From a virus, in IMG/VR virus record IMGVR_UViG_3300036770_000545, positions 1 to 63,264 of that record: a stretch of DNA of 63,264 nucleotides; one strand, 5' to 3'. The position numbers and the translations under genes are program-made. Positions 22,678-29,726 of this stretch are shown piece after piece. How positions within the stretch are numbered: the first letter of the stretch is position 1; each line of letters opens with the position of its first letter. A model generated the notes under the pieces. That model ran no database searches and was not told the DNA's origin. It saw only the letters and a list, made by a program, of their open reading frames with translations.

Positions 22678-22910
22678 CTAAAGAAGAAATTTTAATAATT
22701 GCTGACGCTGCTGGTATCTGTAAGAAAAACTCTACGTACGGGTGTTCTTGGAATGACCTGCGTAGGTTTGCACAAATGGTAAAAGAGCGAGACATGGTTA
22801 AGTTAACCGATAAAGAAGTCCATCAGATCCTTGACGATAACCTAGAAGGTGGGAGTCTAGTCGATATATGCCGAGCAGTAGAGGCCGCAGTTATAAGGAG
22901 AAACACATGA
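22674..22910 (+). CDS. Small protein, unknown function
   Basis: 78 aa. MTKEEILIIADAAGI at the start, then a helical region with RRFAQMVKERD, a pattern common in small phage proteins. ATGA overlaps at both ends. Confidence 0.55.
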   Translation: MTKEEILIIADAAGICKKNSTYGCSWNDLRRFAQMVKERDMVKLTDKEVHQILDDNLEGGSLVDICRAVEAAVIRRNT

Positions 22911-23107
22911 ACGTATTCAAACTGATCGAGGACCATGGACTGACCCTGCATGGTGACATCGAACACTTTGCCGAGTTGGTTCGGGCAGAGGAGCGTGAGG
23001 CGTGTGCGAAGTTGCTTGAGAATGGTAGGTTTTTGCATGATGAAGCACCAGCCAAAATACTAGCCAAAGAAGCCGCCAAAGCAATCCGAAAAAGGGGTGA
23101 GAGATGA
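22907..23107 (+). CDS. Small protein, unknown function
   Basis: 66 aa from ATG 22907 with AAGGAG upstream. Carries HFAELVRAEEREACAKLLEN, a recurring phage pattern of acidic helix with EREACA. Function unknown. Confidence 0.55.
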   Translation: MNVFKLIEDHGLTLHGDIEHFAELVRAEEREACAKLLENGRFLHDEAPAKILAKEAAKAIRKRGER

Positions 23108-23361
23108 CTGACAAACTCCAAAAAATGCTTATGGATTCGTACGACGCGGGGGTGGCTGATGCACGAGAGGCGGCAATAGAAGCGCTTGAAGTCGTAGTTA
23201 AAAAGGCTGTTGAGGAAGAGCGAGAAGCCTGCGCTGAGATTTGCGATGGGATTTCAGAGTATTACGAAACCAGAACTGATTTGAACCAAACGCAGAAACA
23301 AGTTGGGCAGTTAGCGGCTGAAGTATGCGGCGTGAGAATAAGGGAAAGGGGTGAGACATGA
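23104..23361 (+). CDS. Small helical protein, unknown function
   Basis: 85 aa, ATGA-coupled. Carries EEEREACAEICDGI, related in pattern to the previous gene, so the two may be distant paralogues. Confidence 0.55.
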   Translation: MTDKLQKMLMDSYDAGVADAREAAIEALEVVVKKAVEEEREACAEICDGISEYYETRTDLNQTQKQVGQLAAEVCGVRIRERGET

Positions 23362-23579
23362 AAACCAAAATCGAAACCCTTGGACGGTGGGGTGCTGAGG
23401 CTTGCCTTCACTCTGCCCTTGAAGAAGTCAGCCACCTCGATGCCGTGATTGTAGTAACGATGCGAGGTGATGGCCCTCCGAAGTGGTGGACTGCCAATGT
23501 CAAAACATCTACTGCGCTACTAATGGTTGAGTGCGTTAAACAAAAAGTAATGGACGACATGAAGGAGGGAAGACAATGA
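23358..23579 (+). CDS. Small protein, unknown function
   Basis: 73 aa, ATGA-coupled. Small alpha/beta fold suggested by HLDAVIVVTMRGDGPPKWWT. No family recognised. Confidence 0.55.
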   Translation: MKTKIETLGRWGAEACLHSALEEVSHLDAVIVVTMRGDGPPKWWTANVKTSTALLMVECVKQKVMDDMKEGRQ

Positions 23580-23935
23580 GCAATCCATACCAAGAGTATC
23601 AAGCCAACACAATTTATACGAGGGAGAATGACATGGGCTACAGCACACAAACACGACTCGGAGCGCATATTGATCCGGATATTGCACGACAGCCTTCGCA
23701 AGTAGAAACGCAAGTTGCAGAGTTGCGTATGAACCTTGAGGTGTTAGAAAAAACAATCGCTGAATTGTCTGACCGCATACGCCCCGTATTAAACGAAAGT
23801 GTTTTGTTAGACCCCTACCCTAAAGAAGAGGTACGCCCAATGTCTGCCGTTGCCACTGCATTTTGGGAAACCAACAATCGTGTGTTTAGTGCCACCCGCA
23901 ACATCCAAGCAATCCTTAAGAGGCTGGAGGTTTAG
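23576..23935 (+). CDS. Small protein with coiled coil
   Basis: 119 aa, AAGGAGGG upstream and ATGA overlap. A helical segment (VAELRMNLEVLEKTIAELSD) suggests coiled coil. Function unknown. Confidence 0.55.
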   Translation: MSNPYQEYQANTIYTRENDMGYSTQTRLGAHIDPDIARQPSQVETQVAELRMNLEVLEKTIAELSDRIRPVLNESVLLDPYPKEEVRPMSAVATAFWETNNRVFSATRNIQAILKRLEV

Positions 23936-23936
23936 C

Positions 23937-24383
23937 ATGAGCATCTCAGCAATGAAGCAAGCATTGGAGGCTTTGGAAGATATTTGGGGTTGTTTGCCCA
24001 CAAAAAAAGCGTGGCCTCAAGATCAAGTTGATGAAGCAATCCAAACACTACGCCAAGCCATCGCAGAGGCAGAGAAGCAAGAGCCTGTGGCGTGGATTGT
24101 AGATGGAGAAATAAAAGTGAGACTGGATATGGCGGGGAAACTGTACTACTCCGAAACCAATGTTTATGCCGCACCTGTACACGCCAGCGACATACCGCAA
24201 GAATGTGTCGATGAAACGGCAAAAGATCGACATGAGTTTGAGTGCCCGAGGTGTGGGCATTGTTGCCAACAGCGTGAATGGGTTGGGCTGACAGATGAGG
24301 AACGACACGAATTAAATAATTTTCGTGGTCTTATGCCGTTTATTCACGCCATCGAAGCCAAACTAAAAGAGAAGAACACATGA
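23937..24383 (+). CDS. Small protein with Cys-rich motif, chimeric C-terminus
   Basis: 148 aa from ATG 23937. The N-terminal MSISAMKQALEALED and EAIQTLRQAIAEAEKQEPVA are common in phage accessory genes. Residues about 102-111 have CPRCGHCC, possibly zinc binding. The end REWVGLTDEER... EAKLKEKNT matches that of 22139..22348. It looks assembled by recombination. Confidence 0.55.
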   Translation: MSISAMKQALEALEDIWGCLPTKKAWPQDQVDEAIQTLRQAIAEAEKQEPVAWIVDGEIKVRLDMAGKLYYSETNVYAAPVHASDIPQECVDETAKDRHEFECPRCGHCCQQREWVGLTDEERHELNNFRGLMPFIHAIEAKLKEKNT

Positions 24384-24544
24384 CCAACTACGACCGATGG
24401 AAACTTGCAACCCCTGACTACTTGGAGGATACGGATGGAAAAGAAGAAGCGTTACACGGTGACTTCATTGGCGGCGAAGATTGGGAAGAGCCGACCAGCG
24501 GGGGCAAGCCTGATACGGCGCATGGTGAGGGACGGGCTGGCTGA
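24380..24544 (+). CDS. Small acidic protein (54 aa), possibly degenerate
   Basis: ATGA-coupled at 24380; begins MTNYDRWKLATPDYLED, an N-terminus common to small phage proteins that usually go on with Cys motifs, absent here. It overlaps the next gene by 110 bp in another frame, so it could be a truncated remnant. Confidence 0.4.
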   Translation: MTNYDRWKLATPDYLEDTDGKEEALHGDFIGGEDWEEPTSGGKPDTAHGEGRAG

Positions 24545-24731
24545 ACTTGTTGAGGTGCTACCCCTCAGCGTCGAGAACCCCAGGACCAAAGTGCACGTCT
24601 ACGAGTTGTTCATAGAGCCAGAGCGTTACATGGACGGCATGCGACTACCCGAGCCGAGGATTCCAAAGAGTACGTACTACAACAACCCGTTTAATTTAAA
24701 GGAGGTACGAAATGCGCAATACACTGAGTAA
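24435..24731 (+). CDS. Putative winged-helix protein
   Basis: 98 aa from ATG 24435 with TTGGAGG upstream. A helix-turn-helix-like region (TVTSLAAKIGKSRPAGASLI) leads to a beta wing (ENPRTKVHVYELFIE). Likely DNA binding; target unknown. Confidence 0.55.
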   Translation: MEKKKRYTVTSLAAKIGKSRPAGASLIRRMVRDGLAELVEVLPLSVENPRTKVHVYELFIEPERYMDGMRLPEPRIPKSTYYNNPFNLKEVRNAQYTE

Positions 24732-24960
24732 TTTCACTCAATGGTTTCTCATAGTGCTTGCCATGCTTGGCTGTTTGATGCTGGGCACGTGGCACGGCAA
24801 AAGTTTGGGCGAAGCCCAAGCAATCTTAGAGTACGAGGTTGGTTATGACGCTGGTTGGAAGGCTGCGTTGTACGACCGGCCCGTCAATGAAGAACTTGAG
24901 ATGGTGTGTCTCGGGTTGTGGATTGCTTCACTTCCTGAAAGAAAGGACGCGCGGCTATGA
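24712..24960 (+). CDS. Small membrane protein, unknown function
   Basis: 82 aa; AAAGGAGG upstream of ATG 24712. Residues 10-27 (QWFLIVLAMLGCLMLGTW) form one membrane segment, followed by a soluble domain with GEAQAILEYEVGYDAGWKA. Confidence 0.6.
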   Translation: MRNTLSNFTQWFLIVLAMLGCLMLGTWHGKSLGEAQAILEYEVGYDAGWKAALYDRPVNEELEMVCLGLWIASLPERKDARL

Positions 24961-25145
24961 AGAAAATTGAGGACAAAGTCCTTGATTACTTAAAAGACCA
25001 CAAGAAACCTGCAACGGTTAAACAGTTGGCTAAATACTTTATTGTAAGCGAGGGGTCAGTGCAGAGGGCGCTAGCGGATTTAGTCGGGCGCAACATAGTG
25101 CAGATCGTGCCAAAGAGTAGGCCATACTTATACAGAAGTGTGTAA
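24957..25145 (+). CDS. Small winged helix-turn-helix protein
   Basis: 62 aa, ATGA-coupled. KPATVKQLAKYFIVSEGSVQ followed by RALADLVGRNIVQIV is a typical wHTH. Possible transcription regulator. Confidence 0.65.
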   Translation: MKKIEDKVLDYLKDHKKPATVKQLAKYFIVSEGSVQRALADLVGRNIVQIVPKSRPYLYRSV

Positions 25146-25178
25146 GATCAAAAGTTTGCACCAATACGAGCATACAAA

Positions 25179-25844
25179 ATGACTACATGGTCTTACTCCT
25201 CACTCAAAACTTTTGAGCAGTGCCCCAAAAAGTACTACCACTTACGGGTAGTTAAAGATGTTAAAGACGAAGGTAGTGAAGCAACGCTGTATGGGCAAGA
25301 GTTACACAAAGCCGCTGAGGACTACCTCAAAGAAGGCAAGCCCATCCCACCCAAGTTTCAGTTTATTCAGGACGTAGTAAATGCCATCAAAGATATTCCT
25401 GGCGAAAAACACTGCGAGTTAAAACTTGGTGTGAAGCGAACGGACGCTGGCTACGAGCCCTGTGGCTTCTTTGATAAGGACGTTTGGTGGCGGGGCATCG
25501 GTGACGTGGTTGTACTACAAGATGATGTTGCCTTCTCTCTTGATTACAAGACCAGCAAAAATGCTAAGTATGCAGACCTCAAACAGTTGGACGTACTTGC
25601 CGCCGCCCTATTCACGCACTTCCCCCAGGTCAAAAAAGTCAAGTCTGCCTTGGCGTTCGTGGTGAGCAACGAGTTCATCCACAAAGAACATTTTGCCGAC
25701 ATGCGGGACTCGTACTTTGCTACGTTCGAACCAGAACTAGATCGACTTGCTGCTGCTGAAGAATCAGGAGTATGGAACACCAACACTGGACCGCTGTGTA
25801 AGTTCTGCCCAGTCCACCACTGCGAACACAACAGGAGACGATAA
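25179..25844 (+). CDS. RecB/Cas4-type PD-(D/E)XK nuclease
   Basis: 221 aa. SYSSLKTFEQCPKKYYH at the start and YGQELHKAAEDYL match the PDDEXK_1 family; the active-site residues are in GIGDVVVL and LDYKTSKN near 105-125. Cys at 15 with CKFCPVHHC at the end may hold an Fe-S cluster as in Cas4/AddB-type nucleases. Likely used in recombination or end processing beside the SNF2 helicase. Confidence 0.8.
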   Translation: MTTWSYSSLKTFEQCPKKYYHLRVVKDVKDEGSEATLYGQELHKAAEDYLKEGKPIPPKFQFIQDVVNAIKDIPGEKHCELKLGVKRTDAGYEPCGFFDKDVWWRGIGDVVVLQDDVAFSLDYKTSKNAKYADLKQLDVLAAALFTHFPQVKKVKSALAFVVSNEFIHKEHFADMRDSYFATFEPELDRLAAAEESGVWNTNTGPLCKFCPVHHCEHNRRR

Positions 25845-26230
25845 TGGGCCTCATCCCTGAAGAGACCGACATAAAAAACCCTGAGTTTGAATACGGCAAC
25901 AAGGATGTGATGGCCTTGGAACTTGCAGTACAGTTTGGCGAAAACAAAGGGAAAGCTACGAAATCGACTCTAACTTTTCGCACCTCTAACATCGGTGGGT
26001 ACGACATGAAAGTGATGATTGGGGAGGGTTATGACTACAAGAATAAAAAACACTGCTGGAGTGGCCCGTACGAAATGGGCGAAATTTCAATTGAGTTTAC
26101 TGGTGAGTACGAGCGCGACATACTTATTGCCGCTTTTCAGAAAATAGGATTGCTGAGTTCATTGACGTACGGCAAAATAACCCATAGCCCCTTTGAACCC
26201 CCCGAGGAAGAACGAGATGCCATACGTTAA
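25844..26230 (+). CDS. Protein of unknown function in recombination cluster
   Basis: 128 aa, overlapping the nuclease stop by 1 bp. Beta-rich (KSTLTFRTSNIGGYDMKVMI). Sits between nuclease and helicase, which suggests a DNA-metabolism role without direct evidence. Confidence 0.6.
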   Translation: MGLIPEETDIKNPEFEYGNKDVMALELAVQFGENKGKATKSTLTFRTSNIGGYDMKVMIGEGYDYKNKKHCWSGPYEMGEISIEFTGEYERDILIAAFQKIGLLSSLTYGKITHSPFEPPEEERDAIR

Positions 26231-26519
26231 CAAGCCCCGCCCGTACAAAAAAGAGTACGAACAGTACCAAGGCACCGAAGAACAAAAGAAAAATCGGGCC
26301 ATGCGCAACGCCGCACGACGCAAAGCAATCCGTGAAGGCAAAGTCAAGAAGGGTGACGGCAACGACATTGCTCACAAACTAGCCATATCAAAAGGTGGTA
26401 CAAATGGAACAGGGACTAAGGTAGAATCCAAGTCCAAAAACCGGTCTTTTGACCGGGACTCCAAGAACAAGCTGGTATCGGAACTAAGTCCAAGAGAGCG
26501 AAAGCGTGCGAATAGTTGA
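26217..26519 (+). CDS. Basic HNH-like phage protein
   Basis: 100 aa from ATG 26217 (GAGGAAGAACGAG upstream). It starts MPYVNKPRPYKKEYEQYQGT and has GDGNDIAHKLAISKGGTN, an HNH-like D-x-A-H segment, then NRSFDRDS. Related phage proteins resemble the HNH fold but lack a full catalytic set; nuclease activity is uncertain. Confidence 0.6.
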   Translation: MPYVNKPRPYKKEYEQYQGTEEQKKNRAMRNAARRKAIREGKVKKGDGNDIAHKLAISKGGTNGTGTKVESKSKNRSFDRDSKNKLVSELSPRERKRANS

Positions 26520-28065
26520 TGACAAAGTTTTGCTGGTTCGGACAAGACGACCACACTTAATCACCGAACACATAAAGAAAAGCGCAGTAGTAGGACAGGA
26601 ACAAGACATATACGAAGTGGCAGTCAACTGGGGTTTGAAAGAGTCCCAGATGCTTGCCAACCTGCGTATCAAAGACGTTCCTTCCACAATCAAAAGAGAT
26701 TACAAGTGGACAGGCAAGCTGACGCCGTTTGCCCACCAGAAAGAAACTGCGTCTTTCCTAACATTGCACCCCAAAGCGTTCTGCTTTAACGAGCAAGGGA
26801 CAGGCAAAACAGCATCTGTCATTTGGGCTGCTGACTATCTGATGAACATTGGAGAAGTCCAGCGTGTGCTTGTGCTTTGTCCGCTATCCATAATGAAGTC
26901 TGCATGGCAGCAGGACTTGTTCAAGTTTGCCATGCACCGCTCTTGTTCCGTAGCCCATGGGGATGCTAAGACCAGAACTAAAATCATTAACGCTGGATCA
27001 GAGTTTGTCATCATCAACTTTGACGGGTTGGCTGTAGTTAAAGAAGCCATCTTGGAAGGTAGCTTTGACTTGATCGTCATTGACGAAGCAAACGCATACA
27101 AAAACCCGCAGACCAACAGATGGAAAGTGCTTAAAGAAGTTGCCGCCAAGAGCAGGTGGCTCTGGATGATGACGGGCACCCCAGCGGCACAGTCTCCACT
27201 AGACGCCTACGGGCTGGCAAAGCTGGTCAATCCCGACGGGACGCCTAAGTACTACGGGCAGTTCAGAGATCAAGTGATGTACAAAGCAACCCAGTTCCGT
27301 TGGGTTCCCAAAGCTAACGCACAGACCGTGGTGCACAAAGTCTTGCAACCCGCTATCCGTTTTGAACGAGATCAGTGCCTTGACTTGCCAGAGGTTACGT
27401 TCGTTGAACGGGAGGCTCCTCTGACTCCTCAGCAGGCGAAGTACTACAGAATGCTTAAGAAGCAAATGACTCTGACAGCAGACGGTGAGTCGGTCACAGC
27501 GGTCAATGCGGCAACCAACATCAACAAGTTACTTCAGATTTCAGGTGGTGCAGTCTACTCGGACACTAAAGAAGTCATTGAGTTTGATGTATCCAATCGG
27601 ATACAAGTCATCCTTGAAGTCGTTGAAGAGGCTAGCCACAAGGTGCTTGTGTTTGTTCCTTTCACTCACACCATCGAGTTACTACAGAGTGCTTTGGAAA
27701 AACACAACATCTCATGCGGTGTCATCAACGGGCAAGTGAGTGTTAACAAGCGCAGCGAACTGGTTAAGCAGTTCCAAGAAAACCCCGACCCGCATGTGCT
27801 TATCATTCAACCTCAAGCGGCATCACACGGGCTTACCCTAACTGCGGCCAACACAATTGTCTGGTACGCTCCCGTGACTAGCGTGGAGACATACTTGCAA
27901 GCGAACGCACGAATCAACCGGCCCGGACAAAAGAACGCCATGACCATCGTTCACATCCGGGGCAGTGAAGTTGAAAGCAAGCTGTATCACATGCTTCAAA
28001 ACAACATCACCAACCACGAAAAAATAATTGACTTGTACCGGCAAGAAATTGCTCAAGACATTTGA
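26506..28065 (+). CDS. SNF2-family DEAD/H-type helicase
   Basis: 519 aa, GTG start overlapping the previous gene by 14 bp. Motif I NEQGTGKTAS near 95, motif II LIVIDEANAYKN near 189, motif III MMTGTP near 224, motif VI LQANARINRPGQKN near 468. This is the small SNF2 translocase found in many phages next to RecB-like nucleases and primases. It probably serves recombination or restart. Confidence 0.9.
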   Translation: MRIVDDKVLLVRTRRPHLITEHIKKSAVVGQEQDIYEVAVNWGLKESQMLANLRIKDVPSTIKRDYKWTGKLTPFAHQKETASFLTLHPKAFCFNEQGTGKTASVIWAADYLMNIGEVQRVLVLCPLSIMKSAWQQDLFKFAMHRSCSVAHGDAKTRTKIINAGSEFVIINFDGLAVVKEAILEGSFDLIVIDEANAYKNPQTNRWKVLKEVAAKSRWLWMMTGTPAAQSPLDAYGLAKLVNPDGTPKYYGQFRDQVMYKATQFRWVPKANAQTVVHKVLQPAIRFERDQCLDLPEVTFVEREAPLTPQQAKYYRMLKKQMTLTADGESVTAVNAATNINKLLQISGGAVYSDTKEVIEFDVSNRIQVILEVVEEASHKVLVFVPFTHTIELLQSALEKHNISCGVINGQVSVNKRSELVKQFQENPDPHVLIIQPQAASHGLTLTAANTIVWYAPVTSVETYLQANARINRPGQKNAMTIVHIRGSEVESKLYHMLQNNITNHEKIIDLYRQEIAQDI

Positions 28066-28089
28066 CAAAGTCAAAAGTTGTGCTATACT
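28062..28089 (+). promoter_or_regulatory. Class B promoter
   Basis: TTGACA (28062-28067), 16 bp, TATACT (28084-28089). Shares TTTGACAAAGTC and TTGTGCTAT with 18091. The -35 box overlaps the SNF2 stop. A 28-nt leader with AGGAG follows. Confidence 0.85.
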
Positions 28090-28117
28090 GAAGTCTCATA
28101 ACAAGTAGGAGCGATTC

Positions 28118-28525
28118 ATGGTGGAAACAGACTTAGCTATTGACGAGCTTGTGAGTATTTATCTCAAGATTCGTAACGCTATCGAAGCAAAAGAAGAGCA
28201 GCACAAGGCTGAAATCCAAGAACTGAAAGACCAGTTCGAAGTTGTCGGCAACAAGCTGCTTGACATTTGCAACGAGCAAAACCTAGACAGCATCAGAACA
28301 CCAGTGGGAACAGTTTCTCGTCGGGTTTCATCACGGTATTGGACGAGCGACTGGGATTCGATGTATCAATTCATCCAAGAAAACGATGCACCTTTCCTGC
28401 TGGAACAACGAATCCACAACTCAAACATGCGTCAGTTCTTAGAAGAGAACCCAGATAAGTTCCCGGCTGGGCTTCAGAACGAGCGCAAATACGCCGTGCA
28501 AGTACGTAAACCAACTGCCAAGTAA
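28118..28525 (+). CDS. Coiled-coil protein, Gam/Gp157-like
   Basis: 135 aa. An N-terminal coiled coil (KIRNAIEAKEEQHKAEIQEL) is followed by a conserved part with GTVSRRVSSRYWTSDWDSMY and a basic end. This recalls phage Gam/Gp157-like proteins, which protect DNA ends from host nucleases; the assignment is tentative. Confidence 0.55.
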   Translation: MVETDLAIDELVSIYLKIRNAIEAKEEQHKAEIQELKDQFEVVGNKLLDICNEQNLDSIRTPVGTVSRRVSSRYWTSDWDSMYQFIQENDAPFLLEQRIHNSNMRQFLEENPDKFPAGLQNERKYAVQVRKPTAK

Positions 28526-28535
28526 GGAGCAATTC

Positions 28536-29435
28536 ATGAGCAATGTAGCTATCTTCAAACAACAAAATGCTGTTGCAGTATCAGGCAATCGCCAACTGTC
28601 AGACCTCGCCAAGTCACTGGCAACTTCCACATCTTCACGCCGTATCCAGACTAACACTAACGGTACATTCAAGCGCATCATCAATGGTGAGCAGATTGGC
28701 ACTGCCGTGCGTGGAGAGATCAACGTCATCATCGTGGGTGCATTGCCCAAAGTCTCCCGTATTTTCTATAAAGAAAAGTTTGATCCCAACAAGGAAGCCA
28801 CGCTGCCCAACTGCTGGTCTAACCTTGGTGATAAACCCGAGGATGCCGCCGCAGATAAGCAACACTCCAACTGTGCTGACTGCCCTCAGAACATCAAGGG
28901 TTCTGGAGACAACGGTAGTAAGGCTTGCCGCTATCAGCGTCGTATCTCGGTGTTGGTTGAAGGTGATTCCAGCGGCGATGTATATCAGTTCAACGTGCCA
29001 GCCAAGTCGTTGTTCGGCAAAGGCACCGGCAATGTGCATCCGTTTGAGTCGTACGTAAAGTTCTTGATTGCCAACGGTGAGTCACCTGACAACGTAGTGA
29101 CTAACATTTCGTTTGATGCTAACGCTGACACAATGGAGTTGTTGTTTACACCCCTGCGTAACATCAGCGATGAAGAGTACGAACTGGTCCAAGCTGCTCA
29201 ATCTAAACCTGAGACCAAGATGTACACCATGATTACCGTTGCGCAAGCTGACGGCGTAAAGAAGCAACCCCCAGCAGTAGAAGTTAAACAGGCAAAAAGT
29301 GTTGTCCGCTCTGATGAGCCCGATGATGAACCTGTCGAAGAGCCCGTGAAACGTCAAGCGAAGAAAGTGGAAGCTGCGCCCAAAGCTAAAGCTAACCTCG
29401 CTGATGTGGTAAGTAAGTGGGGCGAAGACGAGTAA
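28536..29435 (+). CDS. Putative single-stranded DNA-binding protein
   Basis: 299 aa with AAGGAG upstream. The core is beta-rich with a possible zinc site: Cys in NCADCPQNIKGSGDNGSKAC (about 110-128). After residue 240 it has a Lys/Pro/Glu-rich linker and an acidic tip (WGEDE), as in gp32- and gp2.5-type ssDNA-binding proteins. Its position between SNF2 and primase-helicase supports this. Confidence 0.6.
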   Translation: MSNVAIFKQQNAVAVSGNRQLSDLAKSLATSTSSRRIQTNTNGTFKRIINGEQIGTAVRGEINVIIVGALPKVSRIFYKEKFDPNKEATLPNCWSNLGDKPEDAAADKQHSNCADCPQNIKGSGDNGSKACRYQRRISVLVEGDSSGDVYQFNVPAKSLFGKGTGNVHPFESYVKFLIANGESPDNVVTNISFDANADTMELLFTPLRNISDEEYELVQAAQSKPETKMYTMITVAQADGVKKQPPAVEVKQAKSVVRSDEPDDEPVEEPVKRQAKKVEAAPKAKANLADVVSKWGEDE

Positions 29436-29439
29436 CTCC

Positions 29440-29676
29440 ATGAGTTACGGTTACAGCGCGAGGCTGATCGAGTTAAACAAGAAGGCTGACCCTAAGCTAC
29501 TTGGCGTCCGTCTTGGGAAGGTGTGCATCAAGCATGGTGTGCCCGTTGCCAAGGTTGCCGAAGTGCTTTCGGTCAGTCGGCAGACTATCTACAACTGGTT
29601 CATCGGGGTCAGTAACCCGCAGAACACAATTGTAAGTTCTGTCGAAAACCTTATTGTTTCTTTCGACCAACAATAA
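29440..29676 (+). CDS. Helix-turn-helix protein
   Basis: 78 aa. HGVPVAKVAEVLSVSRQTIY then NWFIG is a strong HTH. Likely a DNA-binding regulator just before the primase-helicase gene. Confidence 0.7.
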   Translation: MSYGYSARLIELNKKADPKLLGVRLGKVCIKHGVPVAKVAEVLSVSRQTIYNWFIGVSNPQNTIVSSVENLIVSFDQQ

Positions 29677-29697
29677 ACCGTCTTTTAAGAGAGGGTG

Positions 29698-29722
29698 TGT
29701 GGGGTTATTGCCCCCATTTTTT
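29698..29722 (+). terminator. Possible attenuator before the primase gene
   Basis: TGGGG (29700-29704), TTATTG loop and CCCCCA (29711-29716), followed by six T ending 4 bp before ATG 29727. It would limit expression of the primase-helicase. Confidence 0.45.
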
Positions 29723-29726
29723 GCCG

